A DNA stretch of 64,000 nucleotides, from contig SSNP01000080.1 in assembly GCA_006937955.1 (NCBI GenBank), positions 247,196-311,195 of the forward strand. The letters are read 5' to 3'. The notes under the pieces were generated by a model, which was not told where the DNA came from, did no database searches, and was given only the letters and a program-made list of their open reading frames with translations. This stretch comes from Pachypanchax playfairii (Eukaryota; Chordata; Actinopteri; Cyprinodontiformes; Aplocheilidae). Of this stretch, positions 42,670 through 53,992 are shown piece after piece (position 1 is the stretch's first letter; each line of letters starts with the position of its first letter). A program made the position numbers and the translations under genes.

Positions 42670-43321
42670 TGTAGAGGGTTCTAGCTGTGGACAGGAAGGA
42701 TCTCCTGTAGAGGGTTCTAGATGTGGACGGGAAGGATCTCCTGTAGAGGGTTCTAGATGTGGACGGGAAGGATCTCCTGTAGAGGGTTCTAGCTGTGGAC
42801 AGGAAGGATCTCCTGTAGAGGGTTCTAGCCGTGGACGGGAAGGATCTCCTGTAGAGGGTTCTAGCTGTGGACAGGAAGGATCTCATGTAGAGGGTTCTAG
42901 CTGTGGACAGGAAGGATCTCCTGTAGAGGGTTCTAGCTGTGGACGGGAAGGATCTCCTGTAGAGGGTTCTAGCTGTGGACAAGAAGGATCTCCTGTAGAG
43001 GGTTCTAGCTGTGGACAAGAAGGATCTCATGTAGAGGGTTCTAGCTCTGGACAGGAAGGATCTCCTGTAGAGGGTTCTAGCTGTGGACAGGAAGGATCTC
43101 CTGTAGAGGGTTCTAGCTGTGGACGGGAAGGATCTCCTGTAGAGGGTTCTAGCTGTGGACAAGAAGGATCTCCTGTAGAGGGTTCTAGCCGTGGACGGGA
43201 AGGATCTCATGTAGAGGGTTCTAGCTGTTGACGGGAAGGATCTCATGTAGAGGGTTCTAGCTGTGGACAAGAAGGATCTCATGTAGAGGGTTCTAGCTGT
43301 GGACGAGAAGGATCTCCTGTA
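42670..43321. repeat. Minisatellite, 36-bp unit, about 18 copies
   Basis: Tandem units of the form tgtagagggttctagctgtg plus gacaggaaggatctcc repeat about 18 times with few substitutions (clean differences such as agctgt/agatgt/agccgt, acagg/acggg and ctcct/ctcat). Since 36 is a multiple of three, the minus strand stays open for 206 codons of a 12-residue repeat (RSFLSTARTLYR). No start context, splice site or conserved domain supports a gene. The array lies about 450 bp upstream of the inferred inka1 promoter. Confidence 0.95.
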
Positions 43322-43759
43322 GTGTTGCGTTACTGTGAAGAGGATGATGAGGGTTATTTACATCATGTTTTTAATTTTTTCGAAGCTTCTTCCTGAGAAA
43401 GAAAATCTGACTTTGAGAGTTTTTCCAAAATAGATTCCACTTGGATCCGATACCAGTACAACACAAAATTAGGTGAAATATACCAGAGTTTAACAATTAT
43501 CGGAAAGATAAATATATTTTTAAAATGTTTAATAAACAATAAGAACCAACAAAGACATAGAAAAGAAAAAAACTAAACTAATTTGCTGACTGAATTTCTA
43601 TCATCTGAGTTGGATGAAAATAAAACTTTAATTAGAGTTTCACATTAATTTATTATCACTATTAGTTGATAAATTTGGTTTCTGACTAAAAGCAAACAGA
43701 AAGAAAGATTGTTCTCATGTAACACGCGCGCACTCACACATTAAAGCTGCTGTGTTTGC
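43322..43759. other. Upstream region of inka1
   Basis: AT-rich sequence between the minisatellite and the inka1 promoter. No feature is recognised apart from a rise in CpG content near 43722. Confidence 0.5.
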
Positions 43760-43850
43760 AAATGAGCGCAGCTCTTCCGGCACGCTGATTGGCTGATTCA
43801 GACAGGAGCCGCCGTTGATTGGCTGCTGACCGCGAGCAGTTAAAGGAGGA
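43760..43850 (+). promoter_or_regulatory. inka1: Probable inka1 core promoter with two inverted CCAAT boxes
   Basis: Two ATTGG motifs (inverted CCAAT boxes) lie at 43788-43792 and 43818-43822, each in the context gattggctg. The region is CpG-richer and sits directly before the inferred first exon. A weak TATA-like gttaaagg occurs near 43839. The transcription start is inferred, not shown. Confidence 0.5.
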
Positions 43851-44023
43851 GAACAAGACTAACGTTCAGTCAGCTGCATCATCCGCAGCTCAGATGCAGC
43901 CTGAACTGTTTCACAGGAGGACTCAAACTGTTCTAGTGACACTAGCAAAAGAACCGGAACCTTTTCTCTCTCTCTCTTTATGGGACTTTTTTCTCCAGTT
44001 TTCCGAACACGGTCACTATTAAA
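43851..44023 (+). other. inka1: inka1 exon 1, 5'UTR (start approximate)
   Basis: Transcribed leader inferred from a strong donor (aaagtaagtg, exon end 44023) downstream of the CCAAT-box promoter. The 5' end is uncertain. A 67-codon frame crosses it but has no conserved sequence, so it is treated as non-coding. Confidence 0.45.
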
Positions 44024-44132
44024 GTAAGTGTTTCCCACTCCTGCTAACTTATATGACTTTGGAGTTGTGATTTCTTCTTCTGCATCTGTGAGGTTTTAGT
44101 TTAAAATGTTAAAATGTTGTTTGTTTTGGTAG

Positions 44133-44168
44133 AAAGTGACTACTACGGACAAGAAGGACAAAAACATG
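44133..44168 (+). other. inka1: inka1 exon 2: 36-bp microexon ending in the start codon
   Basis: Preceded by the acceptor ttgttttggtag and followed by the donor gtgagt. The last three bases are ATG at 44166-44168. Joining it to the acceptor at 45071 gives Met-Leu-Cys-Leu-Arg-Asp-Ser-Gly, in frame with the main coding exon. The splice model is inferred from motifs and reading frame. Confidence 0.6.
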
Positions 44169-46061
44169 GTGAGTTTTCTTTAACTTTTTTTATTTGTATA
44201 TTTCAATCATTTATAAAGTAAACAGTGAAGGGCTGAGTTGATGCTAAACATCACAACTATTTGGACATCTGGAGACAACATCTGCCCAACACAGCTCCTC
44301 AGCAGGAGGCTGAGCAGCCAGGTGCTCAGATTCATGCAGATGTTCCAACTCCACATGTAAAAACAAAAGAAAAGAACCTAAAAGCAGTAAACTGCATGCA
44401 CGTGTATTATAACCTAAATTGTAAATACTCTGTGCTGTTATAGAACATGTGAATGTTTTTATTCTTTCAGTTTTGTATTCATTCAAACTTTTCTACATTA
44501 ATTGTCACATGATCTCTTCTGCCCTGTTTGGGTCTGAGAGTAAACCAGCCTCAGCTGCTAACAGCTCCTGACCAATCAGCACTGAGTTGTAGAGGAAACA
44601 GGAGTATTATATTCCTCCAGAGTGTCGTGATTTTTATAAGCAGGAATGTTGGGCCCTTAAAGTGACAGGATCCTGGGAGCGCCGTGGTCTCCGTATATAC
44701 TGCTTTGTTTGGATTGTCTCAGCGTGACATTCAGCTGCTGAGAACAAATCTAATCACTGCTGGATTATTAAAAATGGGGCGTTCACTCAAAGCTGTTGGT
44801 GTGGTTGAGCACAGTTATGAACAAATAAACATGTCTGGTCATGAAGTCTCCTCGTCTGCTTTGAGCAGCAGGTCAGCTGGTCTTCAGGATTACAATAAGT
44901 GAAAAGGTGTTCTGTAGCTTTGTCTCAAACATGTCTGATCCTGCCTCTGAACAGTCCTGCTATTATTAAAGTCTTTCTGTAACACTTCTTTTGAAAAGAC
45001 GTCCAAGTTTCCTGTTATCTGCTTTATGTAAAGAAGTTTGAATGATGACTTTTCCTCCCTTGTCTCCTCAGCTTTGCCTACGAGACTCTGGCGACTGCTT
45101 ACGGGAACAGATGCAGTACATGATGAGGTCACTGCAAGATCTAAAGCAATTGCGAAAAACGTGCCCCGAGGCCAGGCACCCCCTCACCCCCCTGAGCACC
45201 CAGCTCTCAGCGTTAGCTCGTCACTCCGCTGTTGCGCGAGCTTGTCAACAGCGCGCTCTGAAGAGAGAGCAACGTGCACGCCTGCGAATGTCTGACGCCA
45301 GCACGGCTAGCACCTACGATTCAGCCTGCTGCCTGGCGAGTCCTCTGGAGGAGGAAGTCGAGGAGGATGATGGGAGCAGCCGGCTGAGCTTCGGACCAGA
45401 TCTGCGGTCTCCCAGCAGCCAGAAGAGTTTGGAGTTTGACTCTGGTTACTCTGAAGCTTCCTGGCAGGATGACAGCGTTGTCCTCAGGAGGACGAGAAAC
45501 GTGCGTGTCTCATCCTCCGCCTGCCTTCGTACACACAGAGCACAGAGCGGACGAATTCGGCCTAAATCCACATCTGATGCCTGTCTGGAAAGGTGGACTT
45601 CTTTTGAAGTTTGCGACCCAGAGGACTGGACGAACTCTTTGTTGACCAGAGGACGCAACCGTCAGCCTCTGGTTCTTGGTGACAACAGCTTTGCAGACCT
45701 CATACAGAACTGGATGGACTTGCCAGATTGTCCTGAACCCGCTGAGCTGAAGCCAAAATCAAGACAAAGGCTGGGAAGAGGATTTTTCGTCAACATGAGG
45801 AGGAAGCTGTCTGGTTTTTCTAAGACTGTGGAGGACAGAGTGAGAATGAGACCTGCAGATTCTTCTCGGGTTAACAGAACAGTCAACGCTCCAAAACGTC
45901 TGTCCTGTCCTGTGGCGGCGTCTCAATCTAAACTCCCTTTTTTCCATCAGTCCCTGTCAGACATCAATGAACTGGACACAGACTTTTACCACTTTGCAGC
46001 TGTGATGAAGTCAGGAAGCCGGCAGCCAATCATATGCAAGGACATAATTGGCTACATTTAA
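44166..46061 (+). CDS. inka1: Inka-box protein, PAK4 inhibitor family (inka1), 330 residues
   Basis: Coding sequence is ATG at 44166-44168 joined to 45072-46061 (stop TAA 46059-46061). Inka proteins bind and inhibit the kinase PAK4 and affect actin and cell adhesion; Inka1 (Inca) is known from neural crest and craniofacial development. Visible features are an N-terminal helical segment (about residues 8-29, GDCLREQMQYMMRSLQDLKQ), an acidic patch near 93-101, a DSGYSEASW motif (124-132), and the Inka box (about 185-221: EDWTNSLLTRGRNRQPLVLG, then FADLIQNWMDLPDC). Basic stretches follow, and the C-terminus is DIIGYI. The DSGYSE motif and linkage to gnai2 favour Inka1 over Inka2. The protein is low in predicted order outside the box, as usual for the family. 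The plus and minus frames overlapping it are shadows. The fish a or b copy is undetermined. Confidence 0.9.
44169..45071 (+). other. inka1: inka1 intron before the main coding exon
   Basis: A 903-bp intron with donor gtgagt and acceptor ttgtctcctcag. An in-frame ATG at 45042 inside it would add ten residues if the intron were retained. Those residues (MMTFPPLSPQ) are read from the polypyrimidine tract and are unlikely to be translated. Confidence 0.6.
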
Positions 46062-46410
46062 CATCTGCAGACTAGAAAATCCTCGGTCACTTTATCATTT
46101 TATATCCACATTTCTCATCTTTTTTTATATGCTAAGTTAATAAAAGATGTTCTCCTGATTTAAACACTACACACCCCTATTTATGTTTTATATAAATATC
46201 CATATATATATGTTCTGTATGTGACACAGTACTGATTATCTGTTTGCTGAGGCTGTGACTCGACTGAAGGATGGTTAAAAGTCTTTGAATCTGTTTTCCT
46301 TAGAAATGAAACGCACTGGATTTGTTTCATTGCGTTAGTAGCTGCATTGTTCAGTGTATCTGGTGTTTAATTAAAGAGAGAAATCAAAAATAAAGATGAT
46401 ATCTCAGTCA
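46062..46410 (+). other. inka1: inka1 3'UTR with two polyadenylation signals
   Basis: AT-rich tail after the stop codon. AATAAA hexamers at 46139-46144 and 46389-46394 could give short and long 3' ends. Which one is used cannot be told from sequence. Confidence 0.6.
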
Positions 46411-49024
46411 TTTTGTTATCTGATGTTTATTATATCACAGGAGGGTTATTGCTCCTCAGAGAAATTCTGGTCTCTGTCTCTGAGTGCAACAGGAAAGCTC
46501 TATAGGCAGAGACTAAATGCTGTATCAACACAGCACTGTGTGCCCCCGTGAGGTAATTCCAATGTGTGTGTGCAGTTGGAGGTAAAAGCCTTAGCAGATG
46601 TGGATGTTTACTCTCCGGTTTGCTTTGTGAAGCAGAACATCTTGCTAACAGCTCCGTGCCTCATTTAACCGGGTGCACGTTCATGTTGTGGAACCAACTC
46701 AAGCACACATGCGTTGGCTAATGGTTCAATTAATTCTGGCTTCACCAAGCAAAGACAGAAAAAGGAGCGTTACTCACACCAAGATAAGCTAATGATCCAC
46801 TTCACCTTTGCCTTTACAAATTCACTGTGTTCATTAATTCGAGGGAGAAACAGAATGAGACATTGTAAAGATAAAAAAAAACCAGGAATTTCCCATGATC
46901 CCAGCTGCAGAAACTCTCACCAGTCAAAGATACAAGACGTTATGGTATTCTGGGCTCTTTGGAAATGAAAAAATGTCACTGAGGCACTCGGGTGACTTAA
47001 TGAAACATGACGACAAAAGTTTCTTAGTGACAACTTATTTAAAGGGTTTACAAACTTTAAACCATAATTTTTACTTGGAGGGTTTTGTAACTCTTTCCTA
47101 CAACATGTTGTTTCACGGTGGTCAGCAGTTCACTAACCGGATTCATCAATCATCTTTATGTTCTCCTTGTGCTGCCAGCTGATCAATAAAAAGAAAAGAT
47201 GTAAGGAGAGGAGACAAGCAACAGTAAAATCTAACCAAACCAGCTGCTTTTATCTCCACAACATCTGTATATAAAGAGAACGCAAGACATTTTCATCATA
47301 TTTAAGCACATCCTGAGATGTAAAACATTCAAATGATATTTAAAAAAACGCCATGCAGCAGTTTTAGTTTTGTTATTATAATTTTTTCACCATTAAAACC
47401 ATAATTACATCTCTGCGTGTGATTGGGAAGAGAGAAAGGAAACCAAACAGCATTATTTCACAATTCAGTCTGCTGTGTCACAAACAAACAATGAAATCCT
47501 CCACACTCATGCTTAACCAGTAACTTTCCAATTACAATGTAGCTAATAGTCTCTTACATCACTTGTTTTTATTCTAATTCTTTAACTCACACTTGCTCCA
47601 GTTATTTCACTGGTTAATACAAAGTCTCTGTCAGTGGTCATACCTGCCGCTCTCCTGCAGCTCACAAGTTTTTTGTCTCATTTTGACAATAATTATAATA
47701 ATTCTTATAATGAAATTCTTGGAAGTTTAGATGTTCACACGCAAAGCTCCTTCTTTACAGTCTATCGTCTCATCCCTTCTTTAACAAGAATCTGCCCTCG
47801 TTTATCAGATCGTCAGTGAATGAGAAGGGCGTGGCATGATTAACTAGTGGTCCTCCTAATGCCTTTTATTGCAAATGCAAATGTTCCTGTTAAAAGAAGG
47901 ATTTCCATGTAAATACTGGATGTTTGGAAGCTTTCACTGCTGCCTTCTGTGGACTTATTGCTATTCAAACAGTTAAAACACGACAAGAAGTTTGCTCACC
48001 AAGACAAAGTGTCTCAAATAAAGATTGATCTCAGATAATTCACACCTGCTACCTTTACACATGAAGTTAGATTCTGGAGGTAATTCATTTTGATGTCTGT
48101 GAGAGTTTAAACAGATCTGATGAAGCAGCACACACTCACTGGGTGGATCAGTGTAACGTGGTTGCATTATCTCATGTTCATTAGAAGAACATGCACTTAT
48201 GTTCGTTCATCCTTTACTTCAAGCATTTGTGATGTAAATATCTCTACACTTAATTAAAAAGACTTGGTTATAAGTTTGGCAAACTCGTCTGCTCTGTTAT
48301 TCTTCGTTGTTGACTGACACAAGCTCTAATCAGACCTCCGATCTGCAAGACTGAGCTGCGCTGAAATCCATATTTAGGGTGATGGCAGTGCACACTTGTA
48401 CCGTAAGTTCATGCATCTGCTCTGCCAGAGCTCACCCTGAAGGATGCTTACCATGCAGAAGAGTTTGCCGGCTGCAGTTGTTCAGTTATTTATTATCAGG
48501 AGGATCCTATCAGTTCTCTTCATGTTTCAGTCCTGACGGTCATCATTCTTCACTAGTCAGCTAACCAGAGAAACACGTGCTCAGGTGAAACGTCAGAACA
48601 CATTTAGTTGGTAAAAATGTACAGAAATAGTAAGTTGTAATAACATGTTGTAGAACTGATTATCTGACCTATTGCTCAAATAATGGAAGTCCATGTAGAG
48701 CTGATTCATTGTGCTTTTGCATATATATTTAATATATTTCGTAGATTTTAAAGACTAAAAATACCTTGTAAGTCTGAAGGGTCACTTTTGTCTCTCCATC
48801 TGTTAAATCAAAGAGCGGATGACTGTGATTACCCAGATTCACAGTTCATTCAGAGCATTATGGAGCAGTTACTTAGAAATTAAGCTGAATGGCATCATGT
48901 GGAGAATTGATCACATTGCTGTGAGCAGCCTGGCACCATGTGATGCTTCTAAAGACGTCAGGCTTCCATTCAAACTGAAGGAGTGAATGAATGAAACAAA
49001 CATCTCAGTTCAAATATAAAATAA
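46411..49024. other. Intergenic region downstream of inka1; no gene seen
   Basis: No conserved exon or RNA gene. Frames of 60-95 codons are present on both strands without recognisable motifs. Confidence 0.45.
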
Positions 49025-49862
49025 ACTTGGTGTGAACGTGGCGTGCTTGTTGGTGCCAAACAGACTGGTTGAGTATTTTATCCGTTGCTGATCTCCTGGA
49101 ATTTACGCGCGCAATCATCTCTCGTGATTACGGATAAACGTTTGAAAAAGAGAAAATATCCAGCATGTGGTTGTTGATGCCTAAGGTCAGAGCAGAGAGG
49201 ATAAGGCAGACCAGAGGATGGCAATCAACCATCTTTGAACACACCACATATTAAACCTTGAAGCTTGATGTGCAACAGCAGCAGAAGACCATGTTGAGTC
49301 AGCTAAATCAGGTCAGCTAAGATCACTAAACTGAGACTACGGTTCACACAGGTTCACCAACATCACTTAGTCAGATGAGTCTCTGTTTCAGCTGCAACGT
49401 TCAGATGGTTGGGTCAGACTTCAACAACGAGGAAGCAAAGCTCCATCCTGCCTTGAATCAGTGCTTCAGGCAGGCGGTGGTGCTTTAATGGTGAGGTGTT
49501 ACATTTTGGGTATCCAGATGATTGTTGTTTAAAAGCTGCAGATGCCTGAAGATTGTTGTTGACCATGTCCATCACATTATGACCCACGTGTACCATCTTC
49601 TGATGGTATCTTCCAACAGGCTCACGCACCATGTCATAAAGCTCATATCGTCTCAAACTGGTTACTTGAACATGACAATAAGTTTACTGAACTCTAATGG
49701 CCTCCTCAGTCATCAGATCCTAACAGAGCATCTTTAAGATGTAATGAAACAGGAGAATCACATAGTGGAAGAGCAACCAACCAATCTGAGGCACTGGCAC
49801 CAAGAGAGTGTGACCTGGTACCAGGTGTATCTAATGAAGGGGTGAGTGAATATACGTTTGGA
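49025..49862 (+). pseudogene. Decayed Tc1/mariner-like transposase
   Basis: The stretch follows the coding order of fish Tc1-like transposases, with many substitutions, indels and stops. Near 49032 gaacgtggcgtgcttgttgg reads like the N-terminal Phe-Glu-Arg-Gly-x-x-Val-Gly segment. The middle (aaactgagactacggttcac, gtcagatgagtctctgtttc) corresponds to the region around the first catalytic Asp, with a deletion just before it. Then ttgttgttgaccatgtccat and catgtcataaagctcatatc match the Asp-His-Val-His and Pro-Cys-His-Lys-Ala block of the DDE domain. The end (ccaggtgtatctaatgaagg) resembles the 3' terminus of such elements. No continuous frame survives, so it cannot make an active transposase. 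Identification rests on remembered consensus; terminal inverted repeats were not resolved. Confidence 0.8.
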
Positions 49863-52800
49863 GGGTGATTAGCGGATAAGTAAAAGCCTAATTTATCACC
49901 AGATGCAGAGTAGAAATAATGAAGTGAACAAAGTGGGCTCAGGGGGGAAAAGATTACATTAAGAAGGCTTTTATGTGTTTATAATGTCAGATAATCTCAG
50001 TCCTTCTACCCACTTACAGTGAGAATCACAACGAAGCACAAAGAGAAATGAAAAAACAAGAGACTCACCAAACAAGTTGGGAGAAAGTTCTACAGAAATA
50101 CAGATTGAGTAGAGTTTTATAGTGTTCCTGATTATCTGCTAAACAGATTTCTCTGGAGGTTTAAAGGAAAATATCTTGACTTCCAAACTTTGACATCTGA
50201 CACATGAAACTATAATAATGCACAGACGACGCAGCTCAAAATGAGCCTGACAGAGACAGAGTCTCTCCTACTTATTATTAGCCAGATACACAAACATTGC
50301 CACTAAGCCAATAAGCTCACTTCATTAAATTTGGGAATATATTAGAAAACAGTATAACAATCCTTTCTAAACTTAGTTTGATCCTGAGACGCCGCAGTGA
50401 GGCAATGATAGGATTTTAAGACAGCTGTAGAGCACCAGGATTAATCCACATTGGAGGATCTGGATCAGGAAGGGGTTGAAATCCCTGCAGCTGGATGCGC
50501 CAAACTCACATCAACTAGAGACTCGCAGCTGTAACTGCAGAAAAATGATTGAATGTGTTCGGGGATAAATCTTGTTGTTGTTCTAGTGTTTTATGGTTTA
50601 CACTTATAAAGATATAGACGTGTTGCTTTAATGCTGCCAATCCAGAAAAATACTCTGCTGATGCAGGTTGTAACGTATGATAGTTGGGAAAACGCCAAGG
50701 GCATAGATACTTCCTCAATGCGCAGGATGCAGTTCCAGGTGAATTCCAGTGAGTTTCATGAATCTGCCTGTAAAAATAAAAAAAAAACCCAAACTGAAAG
50801 TGCAACATCATACTCAGCTGACAGGCGGTTAAACCGTGTAAAGGGTTTACGCAGAAGCTTCATCAAACAAAAATGTGTGAGGTTGTTTGAAGTTTTAAAA
50901 AAAGACTTGATATGTGTTTTGGCCTAGCGCCCGGCAGCATTTGGCTCTCATATCTGTCACTGAAGCAGATGGTGATTAAAGGTCTGTCTGCTGCTGCAAA
51001 GTCATGAAAACACTCCATCACAGACAGAGTATCAGCTCCTCCAAGACGTGCACGCACACATGCAGCCTCTCATGATTAGCCTGTTAAAGTGGGACAGAAG
51101 AGTTTGGGGGTGTTTGGCTTGAAATCTGACAAAGACTGGATTTAATTAGTGTTCTGAAAACACACTTTTTGGACTCAAAAACGTTTGAGTAAATAAAACT
51201 GGAGGAACATGGAATTTAATCTGACAGGAGATAGATCAGTAACCACACACAAAGATGATGTTATAACACAAACTGTATTAAAGTTCCTATTACATATTAT
51301 GTAGGTTATTTATTTATTTATTTTTCTAAAAGCAAAATGTTTTTTTTTTCTTCTGTTTATTATAAACCTGAGTGTTCGGTTCATGGGAATCATAACAGTT
51401 GAGATGACACAGGCGAAATATCCCAGGAGACTCTGCTTTGGTTCTCATGGCCAAACAGAGCCCCTCGGGTCAGACCTCACTTCCTCTGTTAATAGAAACA
51501 TATGGCTTCACCAAAAAAAACCCCACAGCATAAATACGACTGACTGAAAATGCAAACTGTAACGTGTTAATGTCATGAGTTGGTGGTGAGGTAATTCATG
51601 AGTATCAGATTATTTAAAAAATGTTCTTTTGATGATAACAGAGTTTATTTTAATCAAACGCCGAGTGAGAGGATTTTTAAAAGACAAATGTTTAAAAAAA
51701 GAACAGAATTTGGCTCTTGTTGGGTTCCAGATGTTCTCCACTTCAGTTTTATTAAACCCTTGTACGGTTTGCAATCCACATGCACGAACCTCATATAAAA
51801 TCATTTCAGGGTGTAAAGCTTTTTCACTATCAGACATAATGACTCAATATTCTTGCAGATTTTGAGTATCAACAAACAACCACTAGTGGAATGTGGTTTC
51901 TTTTATTGACCTTTTATTCTTAGTGTGAACTGCTGAGAGTGTGGACCTGCCTGAGCTTGTGTCAATTCGAGTCCCAGTTCACACTTATTTGGCACTGTGA
52001 CATGAATGTGAATCTCTGCCAGAGCCTGCAGCGATCACATTCACAGAGCAAACCAGAGCCTGCACGATGTGATACCTCCACAAAAAGAGAAAAAACACTG
52101 CAGTAAAGATGATGGAAAAATCTGCAGCTTCTCTGGAAACATTGCTTTTCCATTCATTAACCCTCAAGTTTCAATAAAGCAGCAATTTCCCTTCATTAAA
52201 ACAGAACTGAAGGTTCACTGGGAAGAGTAAATTATTAAAAATAACAGTGAAGAGATTTAGATTCTTTTTCTCCACGTAACTCATTTTTAAAAGTTCAAAC
52301 TTTGTTGTGCTTTGCAGTACTGTCACTTTACAGAGTTGTATTAGACATTGTTTGAACATGGGACCAATAAATGACACAAAAGGAGACTTTCCAAAGTGTG
52401 GGGAAGATGCCAAAGCCTTAAATTCTCTACATTCCTTTGCGCTTTTGCTGTTGAACTATGCAAGTGAGAAAGCGTTTTTCAGAGTCTGTTCACAAGCACA
52501 TGACCCTCTGTGCCCACACAGCCAAAAGTGTCGACTCCAGCATCCCGGCTGAGTCAAACACACACTTTCACTGCCAGATACAAACTGTCACTGTCGCATA
52601 CTGTAGATATGAACATCATCACCATAGTTTAAGGTTACATGTAGTAAACACACCTGAAGAAACTCATAAAGATTTGTTTTTAAATGACAGATGCAATCTC
52701 AGATGCTTTGGAATGTGTAATTCAAGTGCAATTACTTTTTATGTACATTGCATTGTCTTTAGTAAGCATGTAAACACAAATATCTGCTCCAAAACTATGA

Positions 52801-53016
52801 CATACCCTTACTGATATTAACTCTAAAAAGGAGGACATGATGTCTGTGTTTGCTTCTGGGAAACAGGCACACAACTTTAAAAAACCCAGAAAAAGTTGTC
52901 GTTATTTTGGACTTTCTCATACAACAGATATTTAAAGCTCCCCGAAACAGCAGAGCCTCGTTTTAGCTCAAATATTTCAGACACAGGAAGCAACACAACG
53001 GCAAAGTTTGGTGGTG

Positions 53017-53021
<5 letters not shown>
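49863..53021. other. Intergenic region; no gene seen
   Basis: AT-rich sequence with poly-A/T tracts (near 50778, 51341). Open frames reach 118 codons (52458-52814) but show no conserved motif. Confidence 0.4.

Positions 53022-53095
<74 letters not shown>
53022..53095. repeat. (GA)n microsatellite
   Basis: About 36 uninterrupted GA repeats. Confidence 0.97.
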
Positions 53096-53097
<2 letters not shown>

Positions 53098-53950
53098 TGT
53101 GTCAGATTGTTATTGTAATCAGTTTAAGTTAAAGCCACAGTTCACATATTTTGATGTGAAGTTCTGAGGACGGTTCTGAACGATCTGTATCCTTCCTGAT
53201 ACAGATGATTAAATGACCTCCGTTTGGTGAAATTTTTTTAAAATTCGGAATAGATTGACAAGTGAAAAACTAGTCACAGCAGGGACGAAACCAAAGTGGA
53301 CTTCTGCCATATTAAATCAATAAATATTTCCCTTTGGTATTGAGTAATTCCTACATATATTTCCACAGTAGCTTGTAATAGAAGCAGCAGCAGTTCTTCT
53401 GGTGAAGCCTGGGATACTTCCTGTTGAAATGTACAATGCAGCTGTGTTTTAATCAGTATTTGAACGAAACTCTTAAAATAAATCCACTTTAGCTTTGACC
53501 CTGCTGTGAGTAGACATTCATATGTCAAGCTGAAGAGCATGTTATTAATTTAAATAATTTTAAATTGAGATCATTCAAATAATTATTTACAAGACATAAA
53601 CTCTAAACATATTTACTCTTTAGACCCTTTTCAGAACATCTGAAGTCCTTCAAGATGTAAAAAAGGATAAAAAGAGAAGAGACAGACTTGAAACTCACTG
53701 TAAGGAGGAAAGACACAAAATGTAGATGGTCAAATAAATATTCAAGTTAATTTTAATGAAAATGCAAAAACTAGTAGACAAGAGTCACAGTCCCGGTTAC
53801 ACAGTTGGTCATTCTGCTGAGCAGGAAACGGAGGTCAGAGAAGTGACTTTGATAAGTTGCCTCCCTGCGGTGCTCCACAGCACGTCAAGGCCTCCAACTG
53901 TCTCTCCTCAGCTCCAGACAGAAAAGCCTCATTAGACATTTGCACAATGT

Positions 53951-53952
<2 letters not shown>
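53096..53952. other. Intergenic spacer between two polypurine/polypyrimidine tracts
   Basis: No coding or RNA signal recognised. Confidence 0.4.

Positions 53953-53991
<39 letters not shown>
53953..53991. repeat. (CT)n microsatellite
   Basis: About 19 CT repeats. It has the complementary composition to the (GA)n tract about 0.9 kb upstream. Confidence 0.97.

Positions 53992-53992
<1 letters not shown>

Noticed and set aside
42662..43282. A 206-codon minus-strand frame with a 12-residue repeat
   Set aside because: It arises from a 36-bp minisatellite whose unit length is a multiple of three. There is no homologous domain, promoter or splice evidence.
43819..44022. A 67-codon frame in the inka1 leader starting at a TTG
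   Set aside because: Non-ATG start, no conserved sequence, and it stops just before the exon donor; treated as 5'UTR.
45042..45071. Upstream in-frame ATG giving a 339-residue inka1 protein
   Set aside because: The ten added residues come from the polypyrimidine tract and acceptor of the preceding intron; the spliced ATG at 44166 is a better start.
45436..45947. Frames on both strands overlapping the inka1 coding exon
   Set aside because: Shadows of the conserved inka1 frame.
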